A program made the translations under genes and the position numbers. Source: Bacillota bacterium (GTDB lineage: Bacteria > Bacillota > Clostridia > Lachnospirales > Lachnospiraceae). From it: a stretch of DNA of 64,000 bases. The notes beneath the pieces were generated by a model, which had not been told where the DNA came from, ran no database searches, and saw only the letters and a program-made list of their open reading frames with translations. Below, piece by piece: positions 9,295-17,083 of this stretch. The stretch is taken from NCBI GenBank assembly GCA_023414355.1, contig JAEZOB010000040.1:287149-351148 (forward strand), read 5' to 3'. Position 1 is the stretch's first letter, and the number at the start of each line of letters is the position of its first letter.

Positions 9295-10128
9295 ATGCCA
9301 AATTATTATGAATATCAACAATCAGTGGCAGAGGAGTTTAAAGCACTAGAAAAAAGAGTGAGGAATCTTATTGATGATAGTCATTGGGGGGAAGAAGGCC
9401 GCTATAAAGAAGCAATTCTTATGAATTATCTAAAAAGAGTTCTCCCAAGACATTTATCAGTTGGGACTGGATTTGTTAGAAATAATAATGAAATAACCAA
9501 CCAAATTGATATCATCATATATGATAATAGTTATCCGCTATTCTTTTCGGAGGGAGATTTCGTAATTTCATCAGTTCAAAATGTCATTGGAATTATTGAA
9601 GTGAAAAGTGGAATTAGGGCAAATGATTTATACCAGATTATGCAAAAAGCAAATAATAATGCGCGAGTTATCTGTGGGAATTCTGGTCGAAGTCTGTTCA
9701 ATGGGATTTTCTCTTACAATTCACATTCAAGAATAGATAATATATATGAGGCAATTGATAAAGAAGAATTCACAGAATTAACAGTTCCTCAGCACTTTAA
9801 TCAGCTGATATCAGATAGATTATATAGCTGTGTAAATCATATGGCTATAGGAGATAATTTGTTCTGTAAATTATGGCCGTTAGGACAGAATGAAGAAAAT
9901 CAAGAAACAGAGATAATGGGGGTTCCAAATCCATACTATAGTATATATGAAATGCCAAATGGCTTAGCTTTTTCATACTTCTTTTCAAATTTACAAGAAT
10001 ATCTTATTAGAATAGAAGCTAGAGGACAAAAAGATACCATACCTGATGAAATGAGAAAGTTTTGGTATCCGATTGATAATGGTAAAGAATCTATGTTATA
10101 TGGAAGAGTTATGATAATTAAAAATTAA
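9295..10128 (+). CDS. DUF6602-like PD-(D/E)XK nuclease
   Basis: This is a 277-residue protein with the pattern of the DUF6602 restriction-like fold: RYKEAILMNYLKRVLP (E39), GTGFV, NQIDIIIYD (D72) and GIIEVKSG (E102, K104). These would be the E...D...ExK active-site residues of a PD-(D/E)XK nuclease. The C-terminal half (ending near KFWYPIDNGKESMLYGR) is not recognised. A clear SD (AAAGGGG) precedes the ATG. The PIN gene follows 25 bases later, so the two are probably translated from one message. A role in nucleic-acid cleavage during defence is inferred from the fold and the neighbours. Confidence 0.7.
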   Translation: MPNYYEYQQSVAEEFKALEKRVRNLIDDSHWGEEGRYKEAILMNYLKRVLPRHLSVGTGFVRNNNEITNQIDIIIYDNSYPLFFSEGDFVISSVQNVIGIIEVKSGIRANDLYQIMQKANNNARVICGNSGRSLFNGIFSYNSHSRIDNIYEAIDKEEFTELTVPQHFNQLISDRLYSCVNHMAIGDNLFCKLWPLGQNEENQETEIMGVPNPYYSIYEMPNGLAFSYFFSNLQEYLIRIEARGQKDTIPDEMRKFWYPIDNGKESMLYGRVMIIKN

Positions 10129-10153
10129 GACAGTTATTATTGGAGGGTTAATT

Positions 10154-11368
10154 ATGTATTTAAATAATTGGTTTGATTTTCCCATTCATGTTTTTATCGA
10201 TACTCAAGTTTATATAAATGAATCATATAATTTTAATGAAAAAGGGAATCTCAGTTATTTTCGCAAACAAATTATCGATGGTAAAGTTGTCCATTTGACA
10301 AGTGAAATTGTGGTGAGAGAAGTAGAAAAACACATTAAAAAAGATGTTTCAGAAGTGATAAATAACTATAATAAGGTGGTGGATGACCGCAAATTTGCAA
10401 TATTTAGAGAAAAAGGATGCGTGCAACTCCAAAAAATTAAAGAATTAGAGATGGTTGAAGAAGCTGTATCAATCTTTCATACATACTTATCAGATACAAA
10501 GGCTTTCAAGCTTAGTAGTAGCACTATTGATTTAGAATCTGTGATATCAGATTACTTTGAAGTAAAAACACCATTTGGAATAAAAAAAGATAAGAAAAGC
10601 GAATTTCCCGATGCATTTAATATTTCTATGCTCCGTAAATATGCGATGCATAACAGACTAGTTATAATAGTGAGTGGCGACGGAGATTTTTCCAATGAAG
10701 AAGATATTGTTTGTTTTAAAACATTAAGTGAATTACTGGATGCAATTAATTCACAAGAGGAAATAACTCAAAAAGTAAAAGAATATTTAAAGAGTAAACG
10801 TCAATATATATTTGACGAAGTAGAATCATTTTTAATGGATAATGGTTATGCACTTGAAGTGGATGGAACAGATACTGACCGAAAAGGATACCAGAATGGT
10901 GTTGAATATGAAGAAGTTGAATTGCTTTCCTTTACGCCAAAATCCCTTGCAAATATTGAAGTAGTGAATATTGATTTATCTGAAAAGAAAATTACGATTA
11001 CTTTAGATTGCAAGGCAAAATTAGAATTTTCATGTTCTTTTATCGATGAAGCATTTCGGATTTTTTCTTCCTTCGGAACAATGCAAGAAATCCATAATTC
11101 AATAATTCCATTAACAGTTGAAATTTCTTTTGAAAATGATAACGGAAACGTTGAATTTGATATTGATAATTTAGAGGTTAATATATCTGAAATTGAATTA
11201 AATCAATATACCTTAATGGAAGGAAGCAGAGTCAGAACTGATGACCCAAACCGTTACTGGGATGCTAATGAATCTGTTAATAATCCGTGCCCTGATTGTG
11301 GTTGTGAAATGACGTTTGAAACAGAAGGTGGTAATGGATTCTGTGTAAATTGTGCTCCAAATCATTAA
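10154..11368 (+). CDS. PIN-domain (DUF4935-like) putative RNase with zinc ribbon
   Basis: This is a 404-residue protein. The first 180 residues fit a PIN fold, with acidic residues at D16 (FIDTQVY), E51 (LTSEIVVREVE), D153 (FPDAFNISML) and D176/D178 (SGDGDF). The middle part is beta-rich (about 250-360), and the tail has a four-cysteine zinc ribbon, CPDCGC then CVNC. PIN proteins are metal-dependent RNases and common toxins. A strong terminator lies 100 bases downstream, so this gene closes the transcription unit. It ends, like the HEPN protein two genes before, in a zinc ribbon, which may mean both are targeted to the same RNA or complex (inference). Confidence 0.7.
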   Translation: MYLNNWFDFPIHVFIDTQVYINESYNFNEKGNLSYFRKQIIDGKVVHLTSEIVVREVEKHIKKDVSEVINNYNKVVDDRKFAIFREKGCVQLQKIKELEMVEEAVSIFHTYLSDTKAFKLSSSTIDLESVISDYFEVKTPFGIKKDKKSEFPDAFNISMLRKYAMHNRLVIIVSGDGDFSNEEDIVCFKTLSELLDAINSQEEITQKVKEYLKSKRQYIFDEVESFLMDNGYALEVDGTDTDRKGYQNGVEYEEVELLSFTPKSLANIEVVNIDLSEKKITITLDCKAKLEFSCSFIDEAFRIFSSFGTMQEIHNSIIPLTVEISFENDNGNVEFDIDNLEVNISEIELNQYTLMEGSRVRTDDPNRYWDANESVNNPCPDCGCEMTFETEGGNGFCVNCAPNH

Positions 11369-11393
11369 CTACTCTTTCGTATTATCTATGAAA

Positions 11394-11456
11394 TAGGCAG
11401 GTTGAGTCAGTATTTATGTACCAATTTTTTTACCGGAACACCAGTACAATAAATTA
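11394..11456. repeat. Imperfect direct repeat, copy A (partner at 16659)
   Basis: This stretch of about 63 bases aligns with 16659-16724. Shared blocks include AGGCAG, TTGAG, TTTATGTACCAA followed by a T-run, GGAACA, and CAATAAAT. The copies bracket the ImmA/PIN pair and the immunity-like genes. They may be recombination scars or the conserved 3' ends of cassettes. Confidence 0.45.
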
Positions 11457-11464
11457 TAGCTATT

Positions 11465-11522
11465 CTTTTTCCCCTTATATTTTCTTGCATTTAGTGTAAG
11501 TTAATATGAGGGGATTTTTATA
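11465..11522 (+). terminator. Rho-independent terminator of the defence/nuclease operon
   Basis: An 11-bp stem CCCCTTATATT/AATATGAGGGG (one G-U pair) continues into an inner CTTGCA/TGTAAG stem and is followed by ATTTTTATAT. A T-run also precedes the stem on the left, so it could act on both strands. It lies about 100 bases after the PIN gene. Confidence 0.7.
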
Positions 11523-11650
11523 TCATGAGGTCAGGAGTATTTATTATATGCAATAATCACTTAAATGGTAAAACATGTCATAATATTAATAATGTTCTTT
11601 GCATGGAATGGAATAAAGTGGTAGTATATGTATGAAAGGAGTTGAAATAG

Positions 11651-12814
11651 ATGGCTGATAAGATGACATATATTAATCCCAAAATGTTAATTTGGGCTAG
11701 AGAGGAAAGTGGAACATTAATTGAAGATGCTATAGAGAAGTTTGGTAGAGACAATATTTATGCATGGGAAAATGGAGAAGACTTTCCGACATACTCGCAG
11801 TTAAAGGATATATGTAGTTATTATAGAAAGCCTGTTGCTATTTGCTTCTTTCCAGAACCTCCAGTATTAAAAAGTATATCGGCATCGTGCAGAACACTAC
11901 CAATAAATATGAGTTTGCTATTTTCCCGAAACATCACTAAGCTGCTAGATGAAGCAAGAGTAATGCAGTTGAACTTATATGAGTTAAACGATAATAAAAA
12001 TTCCAGAATACATAAATTAAATGATGAATCCTTTGATTGCTTTGATATAAAATCTGTATCTGAGAAACTCAGAGGTGTTCTTAATATTAACCTTGATGAA
12101 CAAAAGAAGATTAAAAGGTATGATGATGCCTTTGAAGTATGGAGAGAAAGTTTTTACCAAGTTGGAGTGTATGTTTTTAAGACTGCATTTAAAGATGAGG
12201 GGATTTCAGGTTTTTGTCTATATGACTCAGAGTTTCCGATAATATATATAAATAATTCATTTTCCCTATCAAGACAAATCTTTACTCTATTTCATGAGAT
12301 GTTTCACTTACTGTATAAGACGAGTGGATTAGATTTGTTTAAAGACCCCAACTATGCAAAATATCATAGTAAATCAGATGAAGCAATTGAAGTGAATTGT
12401 AATAAGTTTGCCTCAGAATTTCTTGTTCCTAGTATTGACTTTGATTTATATATCAAAGGAAAATTCTTTAGTGAAACTTTAGTAGAGAAATTAGCATGTA
12501 ATTACTGTGTTAGTAGAGAAGTAATTCTAAGAAAATTTTTGGATAAAGATTATATTAGCCATGAGGAATATACCTCTTTACGAGAGGAATACCTTAAGGA
12601 TTATTACCGTTCTGTTGACTTAAATAGCGAAAAAAGTGGAGGAGGAAACTATTATAATACTCAAATGGCATATTTGGGTGAAAGATATCTTAGACTTGCT
12701 TATGGTAGCTATTATCAAAAGAAGATATCAATAACTCAACTATCGAAATATACGAATATGAAAGTACCATCATTGAAAACCATAGCTTCGAAGAAGGGAT
12801 GGGGTTCATTATGA
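11651..12814 (+). CDS. ImmA/IrrE-type metallopeptidase with N-terminal HTH-like region
   Basis: This is a 387-residue protein. The N-terminal 70 residues resemble an Xre-like helix-turn-helix (WAREESGTLIEDAIEKFG...YAWENGEDFPTYSQLKDIC). A COG2856-type peptidase follows, with the zinc motif HEMFH and the downstream glutamate and FASEFLVP motif. Such proteins cleave repressors or act as antitoxins. AAAGGAG is well placed before the ATG. The gene's stop overlaps the start of the DUF4411 gene (ATGA), a tight coupling typical of antitoxin-toxin pairs. This pair is likely a self-contained cassette separate from the upstream operon, because a terminator lies between them. Confidence 0.85.
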   Translation: MADKMTYINPKMLIWAREESGTLIEDAIEKFGRDNIYAWENGEDFPTYSQLKDICSYYRKPVAICFFPEPPVLKSISASCRTLPINMSLLFSRNITKLLDEARVMQLNLYELNDNKNSRIHKLNDESFDCFDIKSVSEKLRGVLNINLDEQKKIKRYDDAFEVWRESFYQVGVYVFKTAFKDEGISGFCLYDSEFPIIYINNSFSLSRQIFTLFHEMFHLLYKTSGLDLFKDPNYAKYHSKSDEAIEVNCNKFASEFLVPSIDFDLYIKGKFFSETLVEKLACNYCVSREVILRKFLDKDYISHEEYTSLREEYLKDYYRSVDLNSEKSGGGNYYNTQMAYLGERYLRLAYGSYYQKKISITQLSKYTNMKVPSLKTIASKKGWGSL

Positions 12815-13407
12815 TTAAATACGTAGTAGATAACAATATTTTTTCAAGAACATTTAAAAATGTACCCATATCAGTATTTGAAGATATCTGGGTTCCTTGG
12901 TCAAATGGAATGAAAGAGGGTAAAATTCTTTCAGTAGATGAAGTGTTTTGCGAAATGGAAGATTTGTGGGGAAGTAAAGTTGAAGAAGGTAAATGGTTAA
13001 AAGAACATAGAAAATATTTTTTTAAACCTACAAATGATGAAGGTTATTATATAAAAGAGATTTTTAAAAGTAAAAAGTTCCGAGAAGGAATTAAAGAAGC
13101 TAGTTTACGTAATGGAACACCTGAAGCTGATGCTATGTTAGTAGCAAAAGCTAAAGTTGTAGGGGGAATAGTCGTTACAGCTGAATCAGATGATAAACCT
13201 AACTCAGAAAAGATACCTAATATAGCTGTTAGCTTAGATGTTCCCTATATGGATAGAGATAATTTTTATAAACTATTAAGGAATATCCATAAGGGAAAAA
13301 AGGAATATGAGGGAGTATATATCTGTACTGAGTTAAAGTGTCCAATTTTATTAGAAGCATTTTTTATAGAGAATTTGAAAACAGATAATAAGTCAGTTTC
13401 AGCTTAG
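12811..13407 (+). CDS. DUF4411 PIN-like toxin
   Basis: This is a 198-residue protein with the DUF4411 pattern: a start of IKYVVDNNIFSR (first acidic residue D7), an E-rich middle (DEVFCEMEDLW), GTPEADAMLVAKA and VVTAESDD. These would form the acidic PIN nuclease pocket. DUF4411 genes are usually found directly after an ImmA/IrrE HTH-peptidase gene, as here with a 4-base ATGA overlap. It is likely an RNase toxin controlled by that partner. ATG 12811 is preferred to 12799 because of the overlap geometry. Confidence 0.78.
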   Translation: MIKYVVDNNIFSRTFKNVPISVFEDIWVPWSNGMKEGKILSVDEVFCEMEDLWGSKVEEGKWLKEHRKYFFKPTNDEGYYIKEIFKSKKFREGIKEASLRNGTPEADAMLVAKAKVVGGIVVTAESDDKPNSEKIPNIAVSLDVPYMDRDNFYKLLRNIHKGKKEYEGVYICTELKCPILLEAFFIENLKTDNKSVSA

Positions 13408-13444
13408 TATAGGTTAGTCTAGATTAAATACCTGGAGGGATTAA

Positions 13445-13525
13445 ATGTATTCTATAGATGAAGGTGATTTCATAAGTGGGCATGCATGTGATGCGCAAGG
13501 CGATATCAATACTTTTCTGAAGTAA
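13445..13525 (+). CDS. Possible 26-residue ORF
   Basis: The ATG has CTGGAGGGA 5-6 bases upstream and encodes MYSIDEGDFISG and 14 more residues before TAA. It could be the start of a gene truncated by deletion, since the next gene begins 38 bases later. No family is recognised. Confidence 0.25.
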   Translation: MYSIDEGDFISGHACDAQGDINTFLK

Positions 13526-13563
13526 GAAATAATTTAAACATAGTAAACGGCAGGAGGGTTTTT

Positions 13564-13884
13564 ATGTTTACTGATAAGTACAATATATGGATAGAAGCAG
13601 AGCATTGGGCAGAAGGGGAATGGGATATTCGGAACGACAATACAGACGTTATAGTTGAGTTTGATAATAAAGAAAGGTGGGTAGCAACTTTCTTTACGTA
13701 CAGCAATATTAGTGAACTTGTAGAAAAGAACAAAATTACAGGCGAATGTCTAAATGGAAAATACTTTTGGGCATCGGATATGATACTTGTAGATGAAGTT
13801 GGTAGGGAAAGAATACAGGAAGTTATAGAGTTTTTAATTAATGAGGGTGAATTTGATTCTATTTTTAAAATAGTCACTGATTAG
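13564..13884 (+). CDS. Small immunity-like protein (106 aa)
   Basis: This acidic 106-residue protein is predicted to be one domain (WAEGEWDIRNDNTDVIV, RWVATFFTYSNI, GKYFWASDMILVDE). It has no signal or membrane segment. I recognise the style of a widespread uncharacterised Firmicute family found in clusters of polymorphic-toxin immunity genes, but have no firm family name. AGGAGG is well placed. It has its own RBS and spacer, like each gene of this row. A neutralising role against a contact-dependent toxin is inferred. Confidence 0.55.
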   Translation: MFTDKYNIWIEAEHWAEGEWDIRNDNTDVIVEFDNKERWVATFFTYSNISELVEKNKITGECLNGKYFWASDMILVDEVGRERIQEVIEFLINEGEFDSIFKIVTD

Positions 13885-13889
13885 TAAAT

Positions 13890-13918
13890 GGTTCCCATTT
13901 ATTATCTATTGCGAAACA
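13890..13918. repeat. Intergenic repeat, copy 1 (partner at 14729)
   Basis: About 20 of 29 bases match 14729-14757, including GTTCCC, TCTA and CGAAACA. Each copy lies 31 or 23 bases before a gene start in the immunity-like row. It may be a shared promoter or a cassette junction. Confidence 0.3.
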
Positions 13919-13948
13919 AAATGTATTTATATAATGGGAGATGGGATT

Positions 13949-14701
13949 ATGAAAGATAACAAAGTATTAGTTCAAAATATGACAAGTTGGGATTTTATAG
14001 CCGATGAATGGTTTGGCTCAACTGCACTACCTACATACGGTCCAACTTTACCTAAAGAAGATACTTTGAATTTGTTTAAATCATTAGATAATAAAAAAGT
14101 TTTAGACATTGGTTGTGGTAGTGGACATTCTTTGCTATATACAGCTAAGCAAGGGGCTAAAGAGTTATGGGGTCTAGATTTATCTTCAAAGCAGATAGAG
14201 AATGCAAGAAAACTTCTATCAGAAAATAACATAAATGCAAATTTATTTGTGTCTCCTATGGAAGATAATCCAGGAATACCAGATAATTACTTTGATTTTG
14301 TTTACTCGATATATGCATTTGGGTGGACTACTGATTTAAAACAATCCACAGGTTTAGTTCATAAATATTTAAAGAAATCTGGTGTTTTTATATTCTCTTG
14401 GGATAACCCATTGATGCAATGTATAGAAGTAGAAGGAAATAAGTATACAATTTTCAGGTCGTATTTGGATGAGGCAACTATTAATTTAGTAAAAGGCAAT
14501 CAAGCAATGACAATAAAGAACTGGAAATTATCTTCATATATCAATGAACTGGCATCTGCAGGTTTTAAAATTGATAAGTTGATTGAAGAAACTGATAAGG
14601 ACATACTTGTCCAGGAACATGATTTTACACCGAAATACTATTCAAAGCATAAGGCTAAATTAATTAATACATCGTTTATTATAAAAGCAATTAAAATATA
14701 A
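13949..14701 (+). CDS. Class I SAM-dependent methyltransferase
   Basis: This is a 250-residue protein. The SAM-binding motif I is VLDIGCGSGHSLLYTA (about 50-65), followed by an acidic strand end (LWGLDLS) and a motif IV region DFVYSIYAFGW. Size and layout fit UbiE/MenG-like small-molecule methyltransferases; the substrate is unknown. The ATG at 13949 has GGGAG 8 bases upstream; the in-frame ATG at 13934 would lie before that SD. It is AT-rich like its neighbours and sits between immunity-like genes, so was probably gained with them. Confidence 0.8.
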   Translation: MKDNKVLVQNMTSWDFIADEWFGSTALPTYGPTLPKEDTLNLFKSLDNKKVLDIGCGSGHSLLYTAKQGAKELWGLDLSSKQIENARKLLSENNINANLFVSPMEDNPGIPDNYFDFVYSIYAFGWTTDLKQSTGLVHKYLKKSGVFIFSWDNPLMQCIEVEGNKYTIFRSYLDEATINLVKGNQAMTIKNWKLSSYINELASAGFKIDKLIEETDKDILVQEHDFTPKYYSKHKAKLINTSFIIKAIKI

Positions 14702-14728
14702 AATTTGTATAGTATACAATTAGCTATT

Positions 14729-14757
14729 AGTTCCCCAATGTTGTCTAATACGAAACA
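14729..14757. repeat. Intergenic repeat, copy 2 (partner at 13890)
   Basis: This matches the copy at 13890-13918 (shared GTTCCC, TCTA and CGAAACA blocks) and lies just upstream of the SD of the gene at 14781. Confidence 0.3.
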
Positions 14758-14780
14758 GCTACTAAGATAGGAGGCAATAT

Positions 14781-15104
14781 ATGAAGTTCGAGATTGATTG
14801 GTTAGAACCTTGGAATTTGCTTTGTACAGAACCAAGTTCTTTCGAAGAAGAACTTTATAGGGAAATTGGAAAAGACCACATTTTATATGGGAAAAAGGTT
14901 CGGACAATAGGAAGAAGATATGACAAAGATGATTTTCTTTATATTGTAGATGACTCGCAATTTAGCCTTGCAGTTGTGCACTTAACTTATTGTCACCATA
15001 CAGAAGAAAATCTAGATTTCCCTATCACAAAGTTGTTTAAAGATTTAGATGATTGGGTTAATAATTGTATGTTGCCAGACCATGAAGAGTATGTGCTCTA
15101 TTGA
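14781..15104 (+). CDS. Small immunity-like protein (107 aa)
   Basis: This is a 107-residue soluble protein opening with FEIDWLEPWNLL and containing EELYREIGKDHILYGK and FSLAVVHLTYCHHTEE. It resembles uncharacterised single-domain proteins of immunity-gene clusters; no named family is assigned. AGGAGG is 6-7 bases before the ATG. It stands alone between spacers of about 80 and 115 bases. Confidence 0.55.
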   Translation: MKFEIDWLEPWNLLCTEPSSFEEELYREIGKDHILYGKKVRTIGRRYDKDDFLYIVDDSQFSLAVVHLTYCHHTEENLDFPITKLFKDLDDWVNNCMLPDHEEYVLY

Positions 15105-15218
15105 GGAATAGGACAGTCACTAACACTATTATATACATTATACCTAATTTTGAATATGTAAAAATTTTTATAGTTTTCTCTCGTACTTTGGAATATTGGA
15201 ATTAACAAGGAGGTATTT

Positions 15219-15473
15219 ATGAACATATGCGATATTGTTGCCAATGTTAACGATAAAGAAGACTTCATTAAATTTGTTGGTGATTTAATCATCGACTTGA
15301 GAAACAATCCAGGTTCTTGGGAAAACAACAACCTTAACAGTTATTTAGAAGCAATGAAATCATGGGTTGAAGATATGGATGGTTGGGAGAAAAACTCTAA
15401 AATGAATGTATCTGAAATAAGTGCATGGAATTTAATGGCTCATATATTATGTGCTTCTACTATGTACGAATGA
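15219..15473 (+). CDS. DUF7660-like small protein (84 aa)
   Basis: This is an 84-residue acidic helical protein. The motif NNPGSWENNNLNSYLEAMKSWVEDMDGW and the ending WNLMAHILCASTMYE fit the DUF7660 family, small proteins often listed beside immunity genes. AAGGAGG is well placed before the ATG. Its function is unknown; an immunity role is suggested by context only. Confidence 0.6.
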   Translation: MNICDIVANVNDKEDFIKFVGDLIIDLRNNPGSWENNNLNSYLEAMKSWVEDMDGWEKNSKMNVSEISAWNLMAHILCASTMYE

Positions 15474-15567
15474 TAGTTCGTAATTGTTTACGATGCAAAC
15501 AATAATCAAGTTATATTATTTGGAAGTTTTATGAAGTGTTGAAATTAATATTGTTCGGAGGGAATCA

Positions 15568-15996
15568 ATGCAATTTATTCAATTAAATGATGGGTGGAAT
15601 GCAGAGCCTAATGCCCCAGATGTAAATATCCAAATTCAAGATAATAACGTAATGGTTTCATTCTATTTAAATGCATTTGTTTTTGAAGAATTTGAAGAGG
15701 ATGATAAAGGTATTTTATCTTTTCATGATTGCATCCAATATCGTTATGGTAGTCCTAATGATGAAGGCTTTTATTTTTTTGGACAGAGTAGATTTAAAGA
15801 TTTTGACGTAAAATGGGGGGAGTTTTATGAGGTAAAAGATTCCGATTGGAAAACTAATTTCCCAGATGCTATTAAAATAAGAAATCACTTTGATAATAGT
15901 AAAGAATTTAAACATTTCTTGTTCTATTTTAAAGATGGAACATTTGAATGTATCGCAAGCGGTTACAATTTAGAGTTACTGAAATTTACAAATTAA
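15568..15996 (+). CDS. Uncharacterised protein (142 aa), immunity-like
   Basis: This is a 142-residue, aromatic-rich, probably all-beta soluble protein (FIQLNDGWNAEPNAPDV, CIQYRYGSPNDEGFYFFGQSR, FKHFLFYFKDGTFECIASG). It has a good SD (GGAGGG). The WNAEPNAP opening is seen in uncharacterised proteins of immunity clusters. Its stop lies 90 bases before the start chosen for the next gene. Confidence 0.5.
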   Translation: MQFIQLNDGWNAEPNAPDVNIQIQDNNVMVSFYLNAFVFEEFEEDDKGILSFHDCIQYRYGSPNDEGFYFFGQSRFKDFDVKWGEFYEVKDSDWKTNFPDAIKIRNHFDNSKEFKHFLFYFKDGTFECIASGYNLELLKFTN

Positions 15997-16085
15997 TATC
16001 AATTAAGCAAATGATTTCACTTTCTTATTCATATTTTATAGTATCAATAGTAAGTTCAGATTTTATCACTAAGGAGCCTGGTAAA

Positions 16086-16514
16086 ATGTTATTAGAAGTT
16101 CAAGCAGATATATTTGATAAATTCCATGATGGGAGTTTTACAAAGTTTCTAAAATGCAATGATGATGTTGATTTTATAATAGATATTCAGTATTTGGCCG
16201 AGACAGTTAATTCAAAATTTACTTCATTTAGTGGAAAGCTAAAAAATTGCTCTAAACTTGAATTTATTGTATGGGGAAAAGAACTTGAAGTTATTGATGA
16301 TTTAAATACAATAGGGGCGTTGCATTTAGAGATAATATCTGCAAAAGTAATTGATAACAAAATAGATATAGGATGCTATACATATGATGGTAATGGCGGA
16401 GGGGATTTAGTTCTGATAGCTGATGATATAATGATATTTGATGAACGTGGTCACATGATTACTCATGATGAGCTAAATAATATAAGTCAAAGCTATTGGA
16501 ACAGCTTTCATTAA
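16086..16514 (+). CDS. Uncharacterised protein (142 aa), immunity-like
   Basis: This 142-residue protein is counted from ATG 16086, which has AAGGAG 8-9 bases upstream; the longer frame from 15948 overlaps the previous gene and has no SD. It is acidic, with a central beta-rich region (KLEFIVWGKELEVID, GALHLEIISAKVID) and a glycine-rich turn YDGNGGGDLVLIADD. No family is recognised. It is the last gene of the row before the repeat cluster. Confidence 0.5.
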   Translation: MLLEVQADIFDKFHDGSFTKFLKCNDDVDFIIDIQYLAETVNSKFTSFSGKLKNCSKLEFIVWGKELEVIDDLNTIGALHLEIISAKVIDNKIDIGCYTYDGNGGGDLVLIADDIMIFDERGHMITHDELNNISQSYWNSFH

Positions 16515-16764
16515 GCTTTATTATGATAGGGTTGAATATTTACGCAGGTATAAATTTTATGTACCAACTTTATTGTTACTATAATTATTAATTAAAGGAT
16601 TTTGCATAAATATGTGCACCATCTTTTTTATTATAACTATATAAATTAAAAGACGAAATTAGGCAGTTTGAGACTGTTTTTATGTACCAACTTTTTTATG
16701 CAGGAACAGGAATTCAATAAATAATGAAATCTTACAATAAATTTAGAAGTGAACCAGTAAAATT
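16515..16764. repeat. Gene-free stretch with three related repeats, including copy B
   Basis: The 569 bases between genes hold no ORF I can support. Three diverged units share a TATGTACCAA-T-run core: at 16556-16580 (TTTTATGTACCAACTTTATT), at 16610-16632 (a variant with TGTGCACCAT) and at 16659-16724 (the best match to copy A at 11394). The two inner units are each followed by an AT-rich block ending in AATTAAA. Confidence 0.45.
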
Positions 16765-16808
16765 AAGTAGTCATGATAAAAGTGGATTTTTTCATGGCTA
16801 CTTTTAGT
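16765..16808 (+). terminator. Terminator-like hairpin
   Basis: AAGTAGTCATGA pairs with TCATGGCTACTT (one G-U), with a loop containing a T-run, and is followed by TTAGTATAAT. It is the first strong hairpin downstream of the immunity-like row and may close its transcripts. Confidence 0.4.
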
Positions 16809-17083
16809 ATAATCATAAAGGAGGTGGCAGAAATTTAATCAATTCATTTACCTTAGCATGAATGAAATTTCCTTATTTTTTAATTTCACAATAGAGCAGC
16901 AGTTTAAATTTCTATAAGTATATGAAAAACTCTTGATATATGTAAAATTCGTGTTATAATTTCCGCTATATGGAAAAATTATTTTACTGCAAATGGGAGC
17001 TATAACTATGAATAACAAGAGGAAATGAGTATCTTAGGAGTACATTATCCATAAAATAAGCAAAACCAATGGAGGTAGATGAA

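Noticed and set aside
16515..17083. Small genes in the gap before the flavin reductase
   Set aside because: No frame with SD and protein-like composition could be found; only repeats and a hairpin.
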